This document shows, piece by piece, positions 51,102 to 59,821 of a DNA stretch of 64,000 nucleotides. The notes beneath the pieces were generated by a model. The model saw only the letters and a program-made list of their open reading frames with translations. It searched no databases and was not told the origin of the DNA. The first letter of the stretch is position 1; each line of letters opens with the position of its first letter. The translations under genes were made by a program, and so were the position numbers. This DNA comes from an uncultured Clostridia bacterium (GTDB lineage Bacteria > Bacillota > Clostridia > Christensenellales > CAG-917), in the NCBI GenBank assembly GCA_934233745.1, contig CAKQGN010000001.1, forward strand, positions 525,790 through 589,789, read 5' to 3'.

Positions 51102-52520
51102 ATGATAAACATCGCAATAGACGGTCCTGCCGGAGCAGGAAAAAGCACAATCGCAAAAGCCGTGGCAAAAGACCTCGGAATCATCTATCTCGACACGGGC
51201 GCTATGTATCGCGCTACTGCGTATCTTGCAATCCAAAAGGGCATAGATGTCAAAGACGAGGAAAAAGTTGCTCAAATGCTCAAAGATCTGACAATGGACA
51301 TCAAGTATGACGAGAGCGGCGCGCAACGTATCATTGTCAACGGTATAGACGCAACGCCGTATCTTCGCGAGCATTATATGTCCAAAGCCGCAAGCGATAT
51401 CTCCGCATTGCCCTGCGTAAGATACAAAATGGTTGAGTTGCAACGGGATTTCGCAAGCAAAAACGACGTGGTGCTTGACGGACGAGATATAGGGACTTTT
51501 GTTTTGCCGAACGCAAATTGCAAGTTTTATCTCACAGCCACGCCTCAAGAGCGTGCGCAAAGACGCATGAAGGATTTGCAAAGCAAAGGCGAAAACGTCG
51601 ATTTCGACCAACTTTTGCAAGATATCGTTCAGCGCGATTACAACGATTCGCACAGGGAAGTCGCACCCCTCAAACAAGCCGACGACGCAGACTTTGTCGA
51701 TACCACGCAAATGAGCATAGAAGATGTCGTCGCGCATGTCAAAGAGGTTGTGTATATCAAAACAAAAAAAGCTGATTCACTCAATCAGAATACCGAAAAA
51801 CCCTCTACAATCATTCCTTCCAGCGAAATGGATAAAAAGACGCTTGCGAGGATAAAAACGTATTATCAACCCGAAAAGAAATTTATCTTTTACAGATTTT
51901 TGAGGTTTATTTTGCGCCCCGTTCAAGTTCTTGTCTGGCCGACAAAAGTTATCGGAGCGGAGAATGCAAAAAAGGTCAAGGGCGCGCTGTTCACTTGCAA
52001 CCACTATTCAAAGATGGATTCGATGATTCCGTATTTTGTGCTATTTAAGAAAGAAGCGCACGCGCTTGCAAAGTACGAGCTGTTTACAAATCCCGTTGCA
52101 GGCTGGTTTTTGCATAAGATGGGCGCAATTCCCGTGCGCAGAGGAGAAGCCGATATCGAGTCTGTAAAGCAGGTGTTGCGTGTGCTTAAAGACGGCAAAC
52201 AACTGCTTATTTTCCCCGAGGGTACGAGGAATAAAGAGGGTACGCAACAAATGGCGGAGTTTAAGACGGGTACGGCAAGATTCGCAATCAAATCGAAAGT
52301 GCCCATCGTGCCGATGATATATTATCAAAGCCCCAAGGCGTTCAGAAAGAACTGGCTGTACGTCGGCGAACCGTTTACTCTCGAGGAGTTTTACGGCGCG
52401 CGAACAATAGACGAAAACCATGCCGCTACCGACGTTATTAAACAAAAAATGGACGAAACTCGCCGTCTTTGCAACGAGTATGTCGAAAACCATAAAAGAG
52501 GCAAAAAGAAGAAAAAATAA
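51102..52520 (+). CDS. Fusion of cytidylate kinase and 1-acylglycerol-3-phosphate acyltransferase
   Basis: Residues 1-220 are a complete Cmk: the P-loop GPAGAGKST, then LDTGAMYRA, the GRDIGTFVLP strand and the lid REVAPLKQADDA. After a linker of about 40 residues, residues 260-465 are a PlsC acyltransferase with NHYSKMD (catalytic H-x4-D) and FPEGTR. Both halves keep their active-site motifs, so one chain would make CDP and phosphatidate. It lies before ispH-rpsA, as cmk often does in Clostridia. Confidence 0.93.
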   Translation: MINIAIDGPAGAGKSTIAKAVAKDLGIIYLDTGAMYRATAYLAIQKGIDVKDEEKVAQMLKDLTMDIKYDESGAQRIIVNGIDATPYLREHYMSKAASDISALPCVRYKMVELQRDFASKNDVVLDGRDIGTFVLPNANCKFYLTATPQERAQRRMKDLQSKGENVDFDQLLQDIVQRDYNDSHREVAPLKQADDADFVDTTQMSIEDVVAHVKEVVYIKTKKADSLNQNTEKPSTIIPSSEMDKKTLARIKTYYQPEKKFIFYRFLRFILRPVQVLVWPTKVIGAENAKKVKGALFTCNHYSKMDSMIPYFVLFKKEAHALAKYELFTNPVAGWFLHKMGAIPVRRGEADIESVKQVLRVLKDGKQLLIFPEGTRNKEGTQQMAEFKTGTARFAIKSKVPIVPMIYYQSPKAFRKNWLYVGEPFTLEEFYGARTIDENHAATDVIKQKMDETRRLCNEYVENHKRGKKKKK

Positions 52521-52573
52521 GACCGAAAACGACGCGTGACGATTCGGGGCGTCTTTGTTTTTAGAGGTGAAAA

Positions 52574-54922
52574 TTGGAAGTTAAACTGGCTTCGCACGCA
52601 GGATTTTGCAGCGGTGTGAAAAACGCCGTGGATATGGCGATTTCCCTTGCCGAAAAATACGGAAAAATCTATACTTTGGGCGCGCTCGTTCACAATGAAA
52701 ACGTCACCGATTATCTGAATCGAAAGGGAGCGGTTTGCCTTTCGGAAGAGGACTGGAAGAGTCTGAAAAAGGGAGATATTGCGCTTATTCGCGCTCACGG
52801 CGTGACAAAAGAAACGGAAGAGAATTTGAAAAGCAGAGGCGTTGTGATTTTCGACGCCACTTGCCCCGTTGTCAAACGCAATCAGAATATAGCCGCCGAA
52901 AGGGCGCAATCGGGGGACGAAATTATCATAGTCGGCGACAAAAAGCACGACGAAGTGGTCGGCGTTGCGTCATATGCCGGGGATAAATGCAGAGTGGTTG
53001 CCGACGGTGAAGAATTGAAAATCGGTGAAAATCCGACGTCGATTTTGTTTCAAACCACCATTTTGCCCGAAAAATTTGCGAAAATTGAAGAATTTGCAAA
53101 GAATTTTGAAAAAAACCACCATAATTTAGTTGGCATTTTCAATACTATTTGTTATACTACAAAAGTGAAACAGGACGAAGCGCGCGCACTCGCAGAAAAC
53201 TCCGACGCGGTTTTGGTGCTAGGCTCTCGTACAAGCGCAAACACAAGAAGGCTGTACGAGGTTGCAAAAGAGGTCAATCCCAATACGTTTTTTGCACAGG
53301 ACGCAAACGAAGCTCTGAATCAAACAAAATTTATCAAGGATATTCAAAGTGTATCGATTGTCGCAGGAGCATCCACTCCGCCGTGGTTGATACAGGAGGT
53401 AACAAGACTTATGAGTGAAACTCAAAAGAACGCTGTGGAAACAGTAGAAACTGAAGTGAAAAACGAGGCAACACTTCAAGAGCAACCAGTCGCCGAAGAA
53501 AAAGAACCCACCACGATGGCAGACCTTTTGAAATCTGCAACATCCGTCGGCTACACCAACTACAAAGTCGGCAAACGCATCAAAGGCAAAGTCATTAGCG
53601 CAGGCGATAGCGGCATCTATGTCGCAATCGGCGGAAAGAAAGACGGTTTCATTGATAAGAGTGAAGCTTCTTTGGACGGCAACTACAATCCTGCCGACTT
53701 CAAAGAGGGCGACGAAATTCAAGCAACTATTCTTGCTGTCAACAAAGAGTATGTGTCTTTGTCCAAAAAGGAAGTAGACGCAGTTCGTTTGGAAGAGGAA
53801 GAAGCGGAAAAGGCTCTTGCTCAAGGCGAATTCTCTTTGACTATGACGGAAGTCGTCAAGGGCGGTCTTAGAGGAAGACTCGGTCAATACACCATCTTCG
53901 TTCCCGCAAGCCAAATCAGAATGGGCTACGTGAGCAACCTCGAAGACTACAAGGGCAAAACGCTCCGTTTGACGCTTATGCCTCCAAAGGAAAAAGAAAA
54001 TACCGAAGCAGAGGGTGAAGAAACCGCTCAGGCAGAAGATAAACCCCAAAAGAAATCAAGATACCTCTTTGCATCTCAACGTATAATTCTCGAAAGAGAA
54101 AAGAAAGAAAAAGAGGATATGTTCTGGAACAACATCCATGTGCATGACATCGTCACAGGCAAAGTTAAGAGATTCACTCAATTCGGCGCATTCGTAAACG
54201 TTCGTGGTTTCGATTGCCTCGCTCACATCTCCGAGCTTTCCTGGAACAAGATCACCGATCCGTCCACAGTGCTTACCATCGGCGAAAGCTATGACTTCGT
54301 TGTCCTCAAAATGGACAGAGAAACAGGCAAGATTTCTCTTGGCTACAAGCAACTCCAAAAGAAACCTTATGAAGTTGCGGCAGAGAAGTTCCCCGTCGGT
54401 ACGGTCATCAAGGGCAAAGTCGAAAGAATCTTCCCCTATGGCGCATTCGTTTCAATCGACGACGGTGTTGACGGACTTGTGCATGTTTCCCAAATCTCTC
54501 ACAACTGGATTAAAGACGCAAACGAAGCATTGACTGTCGGTCAGGAAGTCGAAGCGAAGATCATCGGTTTCGATGACAACCGCATCACGCTTTCCATCAA
54601 GGAATTGCTCCCCGCACCCGAAGAGACAGCAACTCAAGAAACTCAAGAAGAAGCAACCGACGAAGAGAAGGCCGCAAAGAGATCTTCAAGAGTCAAGAAG
54701 TTCGAGCAAAAAGTTGCCGACGGAGAAAACAAACGCGAACGTCGCGGCGCAAAGAAGGAATCTTCCAACGAACCCAAAGAATGGGTTTCGGGCAGCTCCT
54801 CCGCAACTCTCGGCGATTTGTTTAAGAATCTCAACCTCAACCTTGCAGACGAAGCATCCGAAGAAGAAGCTCCTGCAAAGAAAACAACTCGCAAAAAGAA
54901 AGTTGAAGAACCCGCTGAATAA
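52574..54922 (+). CDS. Fusion of IspH (HMBPP reductase) and S1-domain protein
   Basis: Residues 1-280 are IspH, the 4Fe-4S enzyme of the last MEP-pathway step. The three cluster Cys lie in GFCSGV, DATCPVV and NTICYTT, and the end SIVAGASTPPWLI is typical. Residues 320-680 hold four S1 domains (for example GKRIKGKVISAGDSGIYVAI and GTVIKGKVERIFPYGAFVSI), followed by an acidic and Lys-rich tail. This IspH-RpsA fusion is widespread in Clostridia; the S1 part probably binds mRNA on the ribosome. The start is TTG with AGAGGTG upstream. Confidence 0.95.
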   Translation: MEVKLASHAGFCSGVKNAVDMAISLAEKYGKIYTLGALVHNENVTDYLNRKGAVCLSEEDWKSLKKGDIALIRAHGVTKETEENLKSRGVVIFDATCPVVKRNQNIAAERAQSGDEIIIVGDKKHDEVVGVASYAGDKCRVVADGEELKIGENPTSILFQTTILPEKFAKIEEFAKNFEKNHHNLVGIFNTICYTTKVKQDEARALAENSDAVLVLGSRTSANTRRLYEVAKEVNPNTFFAQDANEALNQTKFIKDIQSVSIVAGASTPPWLIQEVTRLMSETQKNAVETVETEVKNEATLQEQPVAEEKEPTTMADLLKSATSVGYTNYKVGKRIKGKVISAGDSGIYVAIGGKKDGFIDKSEASLDGNYNPADFKEGDEIQATILAVNKEYVSLSKKEVDAVRLEEEEAEKALAQGEFSLTMTEVVKGGLRGRLGQYTIFVPASQIRMGYVSNLEDYKGKTLRLTLMPPKEKENTEAEGEETAQAEDKPQKKSRYLFASQRIILEREKKEKEDMFWNNIHVHDIVTGKVKRFTQFGAFVNVRGFDCLAHISELSWNKITDPSTVLTIGESYDFVVLKMDRETGKISLGYKQLQKKPYEVAAEKFPVGTVIKGKVERIFPYGAFVSIDDGVDGLVHVSQISHNWIKDANEALTVGQEVEAKIIGFDDNRITLSIKELLPAPEETATQETQEEATDEEKAAKRSSRVKKFEQKVADGENKRERRGAKKESSNEPKEWVSGSSSATLGDLFKNLNLNLADEASEEEAPAKKTTRKKKVEEPAE

Positions 54923-54942
54923 TCCTTGTTTGATAAAAAATA

Positions 54943-54968
54943 AACCGTTGCTCAGGCAACGGTTTTAT
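54943..54968 (+). terminator. Terminator after the IspH-S1 fusion
   Basis: AAACCGTTGC and GCAACGGTTT pair with TTATTTTTT following. Confidence 0.8.
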
Positions 54969-55091
54969 TTTTTGTCTCCAAATTGATCGCGCACAAGATT
55001 CGATGCGATGTTTCTCTATTATGCTTTTTGAAAAACAAACGGTGAGCAACTCTGCTTTTGAAAAAGATTTACGTTTTGAAACAGAAGAAGT

Positions 55092-55121
55092 TTGACAGGT
55101 TTTCAATAATAGTGATATAGT
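55092..55121 (+). promoter_or_regulatory. Promoter of trpS
   Basis: TTGACA (55092-55097) is followed after 18 bases by TATAGT. The leader is only about 25 bases, so no T-box can precede trpS. Confidence 0.6.
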
Positions 55122-55152
55122 ATATATAATATATAAGATATTTAGGAGCATT

Positions 55153-56196
55153 ATGAAAAAGGTTATTTTGACAGGCGACAGACCAACCGGAAGATTGCAT
55201 ATCGGACATTATGTAGGTTCTTTGCGTGAGCGCGTCAGACTTCAAAACAGTGGCAACTTCGACGAAATCTATATTATGATTGCCGATGCGCAAGCACTCA
55301 CGGACAATGCCGAACATCCCGAAAAAGTGCGCAACAATATCATCGAAGTCGCACTCGATTATCTCGCATGCGGAATAGATCCCGAAAAATCATCGATTTT
55401 TATTCAATCGTCTGTCCCCGAACTTACCGAATTGTCGTTTTACTATATGAATCTCGTCACGCTTTCGAGATTGCAACGCAATCCGACAGTGAAGTCCGAA
55501 ATCAAAATGCGTGACTTCGAAATGAGTATCCCTGTGGGGTTTTTGACATATCCGATAAGCCAGGCAGCCGACATTACCGCCTTTGAGGCGACAACCGTTC
55601 CCGCCGGCGAGGATCAGGAACCTATGCTCGAACAATGCAAGGAAATCGTGCGAAAATTCAATTCCGTATACGGAGAAACGCTTGTCGAACCTGAGATTTT
55701 GCTTCCGCAAAACAAACAATGCTGTCGTTTGCCGGGTACTGACGGCAAAGCAAAGATGAGCAAATCTTTGGGCAACTGCATCTATCTTTCAGATACCCCC
55801 GACGAGATAAAAACAAAAGTAATGTCGATGTTCACCGATCCCGATCATCTTCGCATAGAAGATCCGGGGAAGGTTGAAGGGAACACTGTGTTTGCGTATC
55901 TCGACGCATTTGCGACAGACGAGCATTTTGCAGAATTTTTGCCCGATTATAAAAATCTCGACGAGCTTAAAGACCATTATAGAAGGGGCGGACTCGGCGA
56001 TGTCAAAATCAAAAAGTTCCTCATCAAAGTTCTGCAAAGCGAGTTGAAGCCCATTTACGAAAGAAGATTGGAGCTTGCAAAAGATACAGACGCCGTGTAT
56101 GAGATTCTCAAAAAAGGCACTCAAAAGGCAAAAGCAAAGGCAGCCCAAACGCTTGCAAAAGTGCGCCATGCCATGCAAATCGATTATTTTGATTGA
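55153..56196 (+). CDS. trpS: Tryptophanyl-tRNA synthetase
   Basis: The 347-residue class I synthetase has the HIGH motif in GRLHIGHYVGSL and KMSKS in KAKMSKSLGN, with PAGEDQEPMLEQ in the Trp/ATP site. It charges tRNA-Trp, whose gene lies 1.3 kb downstream. It ends in a Lys/Ala-rich helix normal for this family. A terminator is at 56261-56285. Confidence 0.97.
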   Translation: MKKVILTGDRPTGRLHIGHYVGSLRERVRLQNSGNFDEIYIMIADAQALTDNAEHPEKVRNNIIEVALDYLACGIDPEKSSIFIQSSVPELTELSFYYMNLVTLSRLQRNPTVKSEIKMRDFEMSIPVGFLTYPISQAADITAFEATTVPAGEDQEPMLEQCKEIVRKFNSVYGETLVEPEILLPQNKQCCRLPGTDGKAKMSKSLGNCIYLSDTPDEIKTKVMSMFTDPDHLRIEDPGKVEGNTVFAYLDAFATDEHFAEFLPDYKNLDELKDHYRRGGLGDVKIKKFLIKVLQSELKPIYERRLELAKDTDAVYEILKKGTQKAKAKAAQTLAKVRHAMQIDYFD

Positions 56197-56260
56197 ACGG
56201 CTTGTATGAATCCGATGAGATTTGAGTTTTAATTTGAAATTGACACGATTAGAGTATCAA

Positions 56261-56285
56261 AAAACCGCTTTCGAGCGGTTTTTGT
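56261..56285. terminator. Terminator between trpS and a convergent membrane-protein gene
   Basis: AAAACCGCT and AGCGGTTTT pair around TTCG, a stable tetraloop, with T on the plus and A on the minus side. Confidence 0.8.
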
Positions 56286-56314
56286 TTTATGTGCGGATTT
56301 GCTTGTCCAAACGC

Positions 56315-56788
56315 TTACACTTGTAGTTCTTGTTTTTCTTCATCGGAATCGATCGTTGCTTTCTTTTTTGCAAATTCCTTGTTGACTATTGCTTTTGCAA
56401 CGCAGTAGATTGCAAGTACCAAGGATATTGCAAACGTCGCCCAGTTTATAGCCGTGCGAGAGAAGAACAGTTCTGCCGCACTGAATATGAATTTGACTAT
56501 CGTCATCACGAATATCGTAACATCGATGCCGCGTTTGTCTGCAAAGAGGTTTATGAGCCATAACAGTATTATGGCTATCGTCAAAATGCCCACATAGATA
56601 GGGAAGACATTGCCGTAACCGTATGGCATGTCGCTGAAATAGGGGAAAAACAGCTCTTTTCGCTCGGTGGGTGACGGAGCAAATACCATTTTTATTCCGT
56701 AGGGCAAACACTCCAAAATCAGCATTACGATTTCCAAAATGCCGATGGGGAGAAGAAACGCCAAATGCTTTTTGTTGTATTTTCTCAT
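56315..56788 (-). CDS. Four-helix membrane protein, hypothetical
   Basis: The 157-residue protein has hydrophobic helices near residues 10-30, 62-84, 88-110 and 116-136. A loop of about 30 residues containing YGYGNVFPIY lies between the first two, and a charged Lys/Glu tail follows. I do not recognise a family. It sits 38 bases after rnhA on the same strand, so the two may form one transcript. Confidence 0.55.
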   Translation of the reverse strand: MRKYNKKHLAFLLPIGILEIVMLILECLPYGIKMVFAPSPTERKELFFPYFSDMPYGYGNVFPIYVGILTIAIILLWLINLFADKRGIDVTIFVMTIVKFIFSAAELFFSRTAINWATFAISLVLAIYCVAKAIVNKEFAKKKATIDSDEEKQELQV

Positions 56789-56826
56789 ATGCGATACCCG
56801 CTGTATGCGTATTTTTGGCTTTTGCC

Positions 56827-57309
56827 TTAGATTCCGTCGGGAATGGGGGGAAGTTGGGCTGGAAGTGTTTTTTGCAATTCCTTAATAGCTCCGCGAGCAA
56901 GAGCGTCACAACGGTTGTTCAGCTCGTTGTCTGCGTGTCCCTTAACTTTGATGTATGAAACCTCGTGAATCTGCATGAGAGAGAGAAGTTCTTTCCACAA
57001 ATCGACGTTTTTCACTTCGTCCTTGTTCGATGTACGCCAGCCTTTCATAATCCAACCGTTTATCCAACCCTTGAGGAAAGGCTCGACAGAATACGCACTG
57101 TCGCTGTATATGGTGACGATGCACGGCTCTTTGAGCATTTTCAAGCCCTGTATTATAGCGGTGAGTTCCATACGATTGTTGGTGGTGGATTGCTCTGCGC
57201 CGCTTGCTTCTTTTTTGTGACCTTTGTAGAGCATAACGACACCCCAGCCGCCAACGCCGGGATTGCCCGAACATGCACCGTCTGTGTAGATTTCAACATT
57301 CTTTTTCAT
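56827..57309 (-). CDS. rnhA: Ribonuclease HI
   Basis: The 160-residue enzyme cuts RNA in RNA-DNA hybrids. The four acidic catalytic positions are seen in YTDGACSGNPG, NRMELTA, YSDSAYS and NRCDALAR. It lacks an N-terminal hybrid-binding domain. ATG 57309 is preferred over a GTG five codons earlier from family length; neither has a strong ribosome site. Confidence 0.94.
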   Translation of the reverse strand: MKKNVEIYTDGACSGNPGVGGWGVVMLYKGHKKEASGAEQSTTNNRMELTAIIQGLKMLKEPCIVTIYSDSAYSVEPFLKGWINGWIMKGWRTSNKDEVKNVDLWKELLSLMQIHEVSYIKVKGHADNELNNRCDALARGAIKELQKTLPAQLPPIPDGI

Positions 57310-57410
57310 AAATTCATTGTACACAATTTTCTATTTCTTTGCAAGACAAAGAAATTATTTGATAATAAATGGCGATTAATTAATAATTGCGGTGAATTAG
57401 ATTCAAATCA

Positions 57411-57439
57411 TTGACTAAAAGTTGTGTGCTTGCTATAAT
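57411..57439 (+). promoter_or_regulatory. Promoter of tRNA-Trp
   Basis: TTGACT (57411-57416) and TATAAT (57434-57439) are 17 bases apart, placing the start about 15 bases before the tRNA. Confidence 0.8.
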
Positions 57440-57460
57440 AAGTGAGCATCAAATTTGCGA

Positions 57461-57535
57461 AGGGGAGTGGCTCAATGGTAGAGCAACGGTCTCCAAAACC
57501 GTCGGTTGCGTGTTCGAGTCGCGTCTCCCCTGCCA
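57461..57535 (+). tRNA. tRNA-Trp (anticodon CCA)
   Basis: The 75-base cloverleaf has fully paired acceptor arms AGGGGAG/CTCCCCT, a five-pair anticodon stem ACGGT/ACCGT around CTCCAAA with anticodon CCA, T loop TTCGAGT, and an encoded CCA end. It is single and has its own promoter and terminator. Confidence 0.96.
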
Positions 57536-57540
57536 AGAGA

Positions 57541-57566
57541 AGAAGTCCTGAAAGGACTTCTTTTTC
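57541..57566 (+). terminator. Terminator of tRNA-Trp
   Basis: AGAAGTCCT and AGGACTTCT pair around GAA, followed by TTTTC. Confidence 0.85.
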
Positions 57567-57580
57567 TTTGCAGTTTTTTC

Positions 57581-57598
57581 GCGACACGAACACGCAAC
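57581..57598 (-). repeat. Inverted copy of the tRNA-Trp T-arm sequence
   Basis: Read on the minus strand these 18 bases (GTTGCGTGTTCG, T, GTCGC) match the tRNA segment 57505-57522 at 17 positions. The copy lies only 46 bases past the tRNA end. Confidence 0.55.
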
Positions 57599-57734
57599 GC
57601 ATTCGCGACGGAATGATGTCCGTGCGCCTGCGGTTGCATGTGACACGACGTTTCGCAAATACATTTGCTCGCTTTGTTATATTTATTGCTGTTGCATATA
57701 AAAGAAAAACGCTGACTTGCGTCAGCGCTTTCTT

Positions 57735-59714
57735 TTATGCAGTGTGATATTTTCTTGTGCGATAGAGCAGCCAGTATATTAAGGAGCTCAACGGCAGGTT
57801 GGTGAGCAGCACCATCGGCAACACTATCGATTGAAGAATCAAATCAATGTCGTTTACGTTTGCGCCCAGTGCGAAGAATCCGATGAGAATACATACAACC
57901 GTCAGCTCGATAAACAGCATTGTTCGATTGAGAACGGACAGTTTGAAGTTGAAGTTTGCCCGTGTTCGTTTTGTCGGATTGACAAGATAGAAGAATGTCG
58001 GCACAAGGCAAAGAGCGCATCCCACAAGCAAAATCGGAAGGAAATAAGTATAGCTTATTCTGGTGCCGAGCGACGCCCACATTATCCCGACTTCCGCGGC
58101 AAAGAACGCAAGAATTATCAGGAACGTGTCGCGGTTTAGTCTGTTGGACTGTATGAAGTTGAATGTGTAGTACTCGGATGTATTGCCTCTGTCGTAGGGG
58201 CGGATTTTGAAGCCTTTTGCATACAACCTTGTTTTAATGTCATTGTCCGGGTAGTCGGTTTGTTGAGGTTGAGGTTTTTCTTGTTCGATTTCACCCTTGT
58301 CTTGCAACGAAACGAAGAAATCTCTGTAATTTACATCGTCCTTTTCATAATCGAATCCGCCTTCTTGTCTGGACACAACGGCAGAAGTGACAAAATTGCC
58401 CTTGTTCTGTCCCGAATCGTAATTTTGATTTTTGCCTTCGAGTTCGGCGGGGTAGAACTGATCGATAGACTGTTGAGCATAGGTTTGTTGACTTTGCTGT
58501 TGTTGTGCTTGCGCTGCAATAGCGGCTTGTTGCGCAGCTTGTTCGGCTTCTTGTTTTTCGCGCGGTTCTTCTTCCTTTGCAAGTTTATCGTCAATTTGCG
58601 CTTCTCGCTCGTCGAGCTGTTTGAAAATGTCTTTCAAAGACGTTTGGGAGCGTTGAGTATGTTCGACTTGATTGGTGTAGCCGTTTATGTACGTATGCTC
58701 CTGAGGTTGCGCGTTGGAGTTGTATTCATAAGCGCGCAGTTCCTCCTGTTTTTTGTATTCGCTCTCGGCATCGAGTTTTGCAAACATCTCTTCAAGAGTT
58801 TGAGCCGGCTTTGCCTGCTCCTGACGTTTACGTTCCGCCTCTTGAGCCTGACGACGCTTTTCTTCTTCCTCTGCAATGCGTTTTTCTTCTTCGGCGCGAA
58901 GTTTTTCTTCTTCCATACGGCGAAGCATGGACTTTACAAGTTCGCGATCCTCTTCGCTCTTTTTGAGTTGTTCTTCGGTTTTTTTGAGCTGATCGTCTTT
59001 TTGGCGAACTTCCTCTTCATGAAGTCTGATTTGTTCTTCTTTTTGGCGAGCGTCTTCTTCGCTTTGTTTGAGTTGCTCGTTTTTAAGTCGGGCTTCTTCC
59101 TCTCTAATGCGGAGCTGCTCGGCGGTTTTTTGTGCCTCTTCCTCTTTCAAGCGCAGTTGCTCTTCTTTTTGACGCGCTTGTGCGTCTTCTTGTTCGGCTT
59201 TTTCACGTAGGGCGGTTGCCTCGTCTTCGCTTACTTCGTTGCCGTAGCGGTCAAAAAACACTTTCTTTTCAACGATTTTGTCCTTGTAGACAACCTTTGG
59301 CTTGTCCTCGGTTTTGGAATAAGGGCGCAATTCGCTTGCATCGAAGGGGACGGGGACGGTGAAATCATATTCGTCGTCGGATACGAGTTTGTCCAAAATC
59401 GTGCGAGAGTACTCATATTCGCTCTTTTCCTTGGCGAGAAACGCCTTGCCTTCCTTGGTGAGAGTGTAATAGCGACGTTTGCCACCGCCGGTGTCATCGG
59501 GATTGCCGTCGTATGAAGAAACAAGCCCTTGTTTTTCAAGGCGTTTGAGTTGATTGTAGAGGGTGGCTTGTTTCAAAACATATTGCGAATTGCTCTTGTC
59601 CTCGATTTCTTTGAGGATTTCGTAGCCGTATTTGTCCGACGACCAAAGACAACCCAGAATTATGGTTGTCACGTTGCCGCGGATAAGGTCGCTGTTGACT
59701 GAAGAGATGTCCAT
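57735..59714 (-). CDS. Membrane-anchored PadR-family regulator with coiled coil
   Basis: The 659-residue protein begins with a PadR winged helix (about 1-110; IILGCLWSSDKYGYEILKEI, ATLYNQLKRLEKQGLVSSYD, GKRRYYTLTKEG). About 150 residues of Glu/Lys/Arg/Gln heptad repeats (roughly 160-310) and a Gln/Ala-rich linker follow, and the last 140 residues have four membrane helices. It is thus a DNA-binding protein tethered to the membrane, with no obvious sensor domain outside. PadR proteins usually end after a short helix; this architecture is far longer. The start at 59714 follows GGAGCGAT. A palindrome in its own promoter suggests autoregulation. Confidence 0.85.
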   Translation of the reverse strand: MDISSVNSDLIRGNVTTIILGCLWSSDKYGYEILKEIEDKSNSQYVLKQATLYNQLKRLEKQGLVSSYDGNPDDTGGGKRRYYTLTKEGKAFLAKEKSEYEYSRTILDKLVSDDEYDFTVPVPFDASELRPYSKTEDKPKVVYKDKIVEKKVFFDRYGNEVSEDEATALREKAEQEDAQARQKEEQLRLKEEEAQKTAEQLRIREEEARLKNEQLKQSEEDARQKEEQIRLHEEEVRQKDDQLKKTEEQLKKSEEDRELVKSMLRRMEEEKLRAEEEKRIAEEEEKRRQAQEAERKRQEQAKPAQTLEEMFAKLDAESEYKKQEELRAYEYNSNAQPQEHTYINGYTNQVEHTQRSQTSLKDIFKQLDEREAQIDDKLAKEEEPREKQEAEQAAQQAAIAAQAQQQQSQQTYAQQSIDQFYPAELEGKNQNYDSGQNKGNFVTSAVVSRQEGGFDYEKDDVNYRDFFVSLQDKGEIEQEKPQPQQTDYPDNDIKTRLYAKGFKIRPYDRGNTSEYYTFNFIQSNRLNRDTFLIILAFFAAEVGIMWASLGTRISYTYFLPILLVGCALCLVPTFFYLVNPTKRTRANFNFKLSVLNRTMLFIELTVVCILIGFFALGANVNDIDLILQSIVLPMVLLTNLPLSSLIYWLLYRTRKYHTA

Positions 59715-59740
59715 ATATCGCTCCGAAAATTGATAATATA

Positions 59741-59783
59741 ATTTTAGCAAACTATTATAAAATAGTCAATATTATATAATAGT
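59741..59783 (-). promoter_or_regulatory. padR-type promoter with palindromic operator
   Basis: TTGACT and TAAAAT on the minus strand are 17 bases apart. ACTATTATAAAATAGT (59751-59766) lies between and over the -35 box, and ATAATAGT at 59776-59783 mirrors its left arm. PadR proteins bind such AT-rich dyads. Confidence 0.6.
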
Positions 59784-59821
59784 AAATAAGCAAAATGTTG
59801 CAAAAAATGCGTTTTTCTGCC

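Noticed and set aside
54968..55152. T-box before trpS
   Set aside because: The promoter is about 30 bases from the start and no specifier stem or T-box sequence is seen.
58260..59210. 316-codon Phe/Leu-rich plus-strand frame
   Set aside because: It is antisense to the Glu/Lys coiled coil of the PadR protein, which always mirrors as Phe/Leu repeats; no ribosome site.
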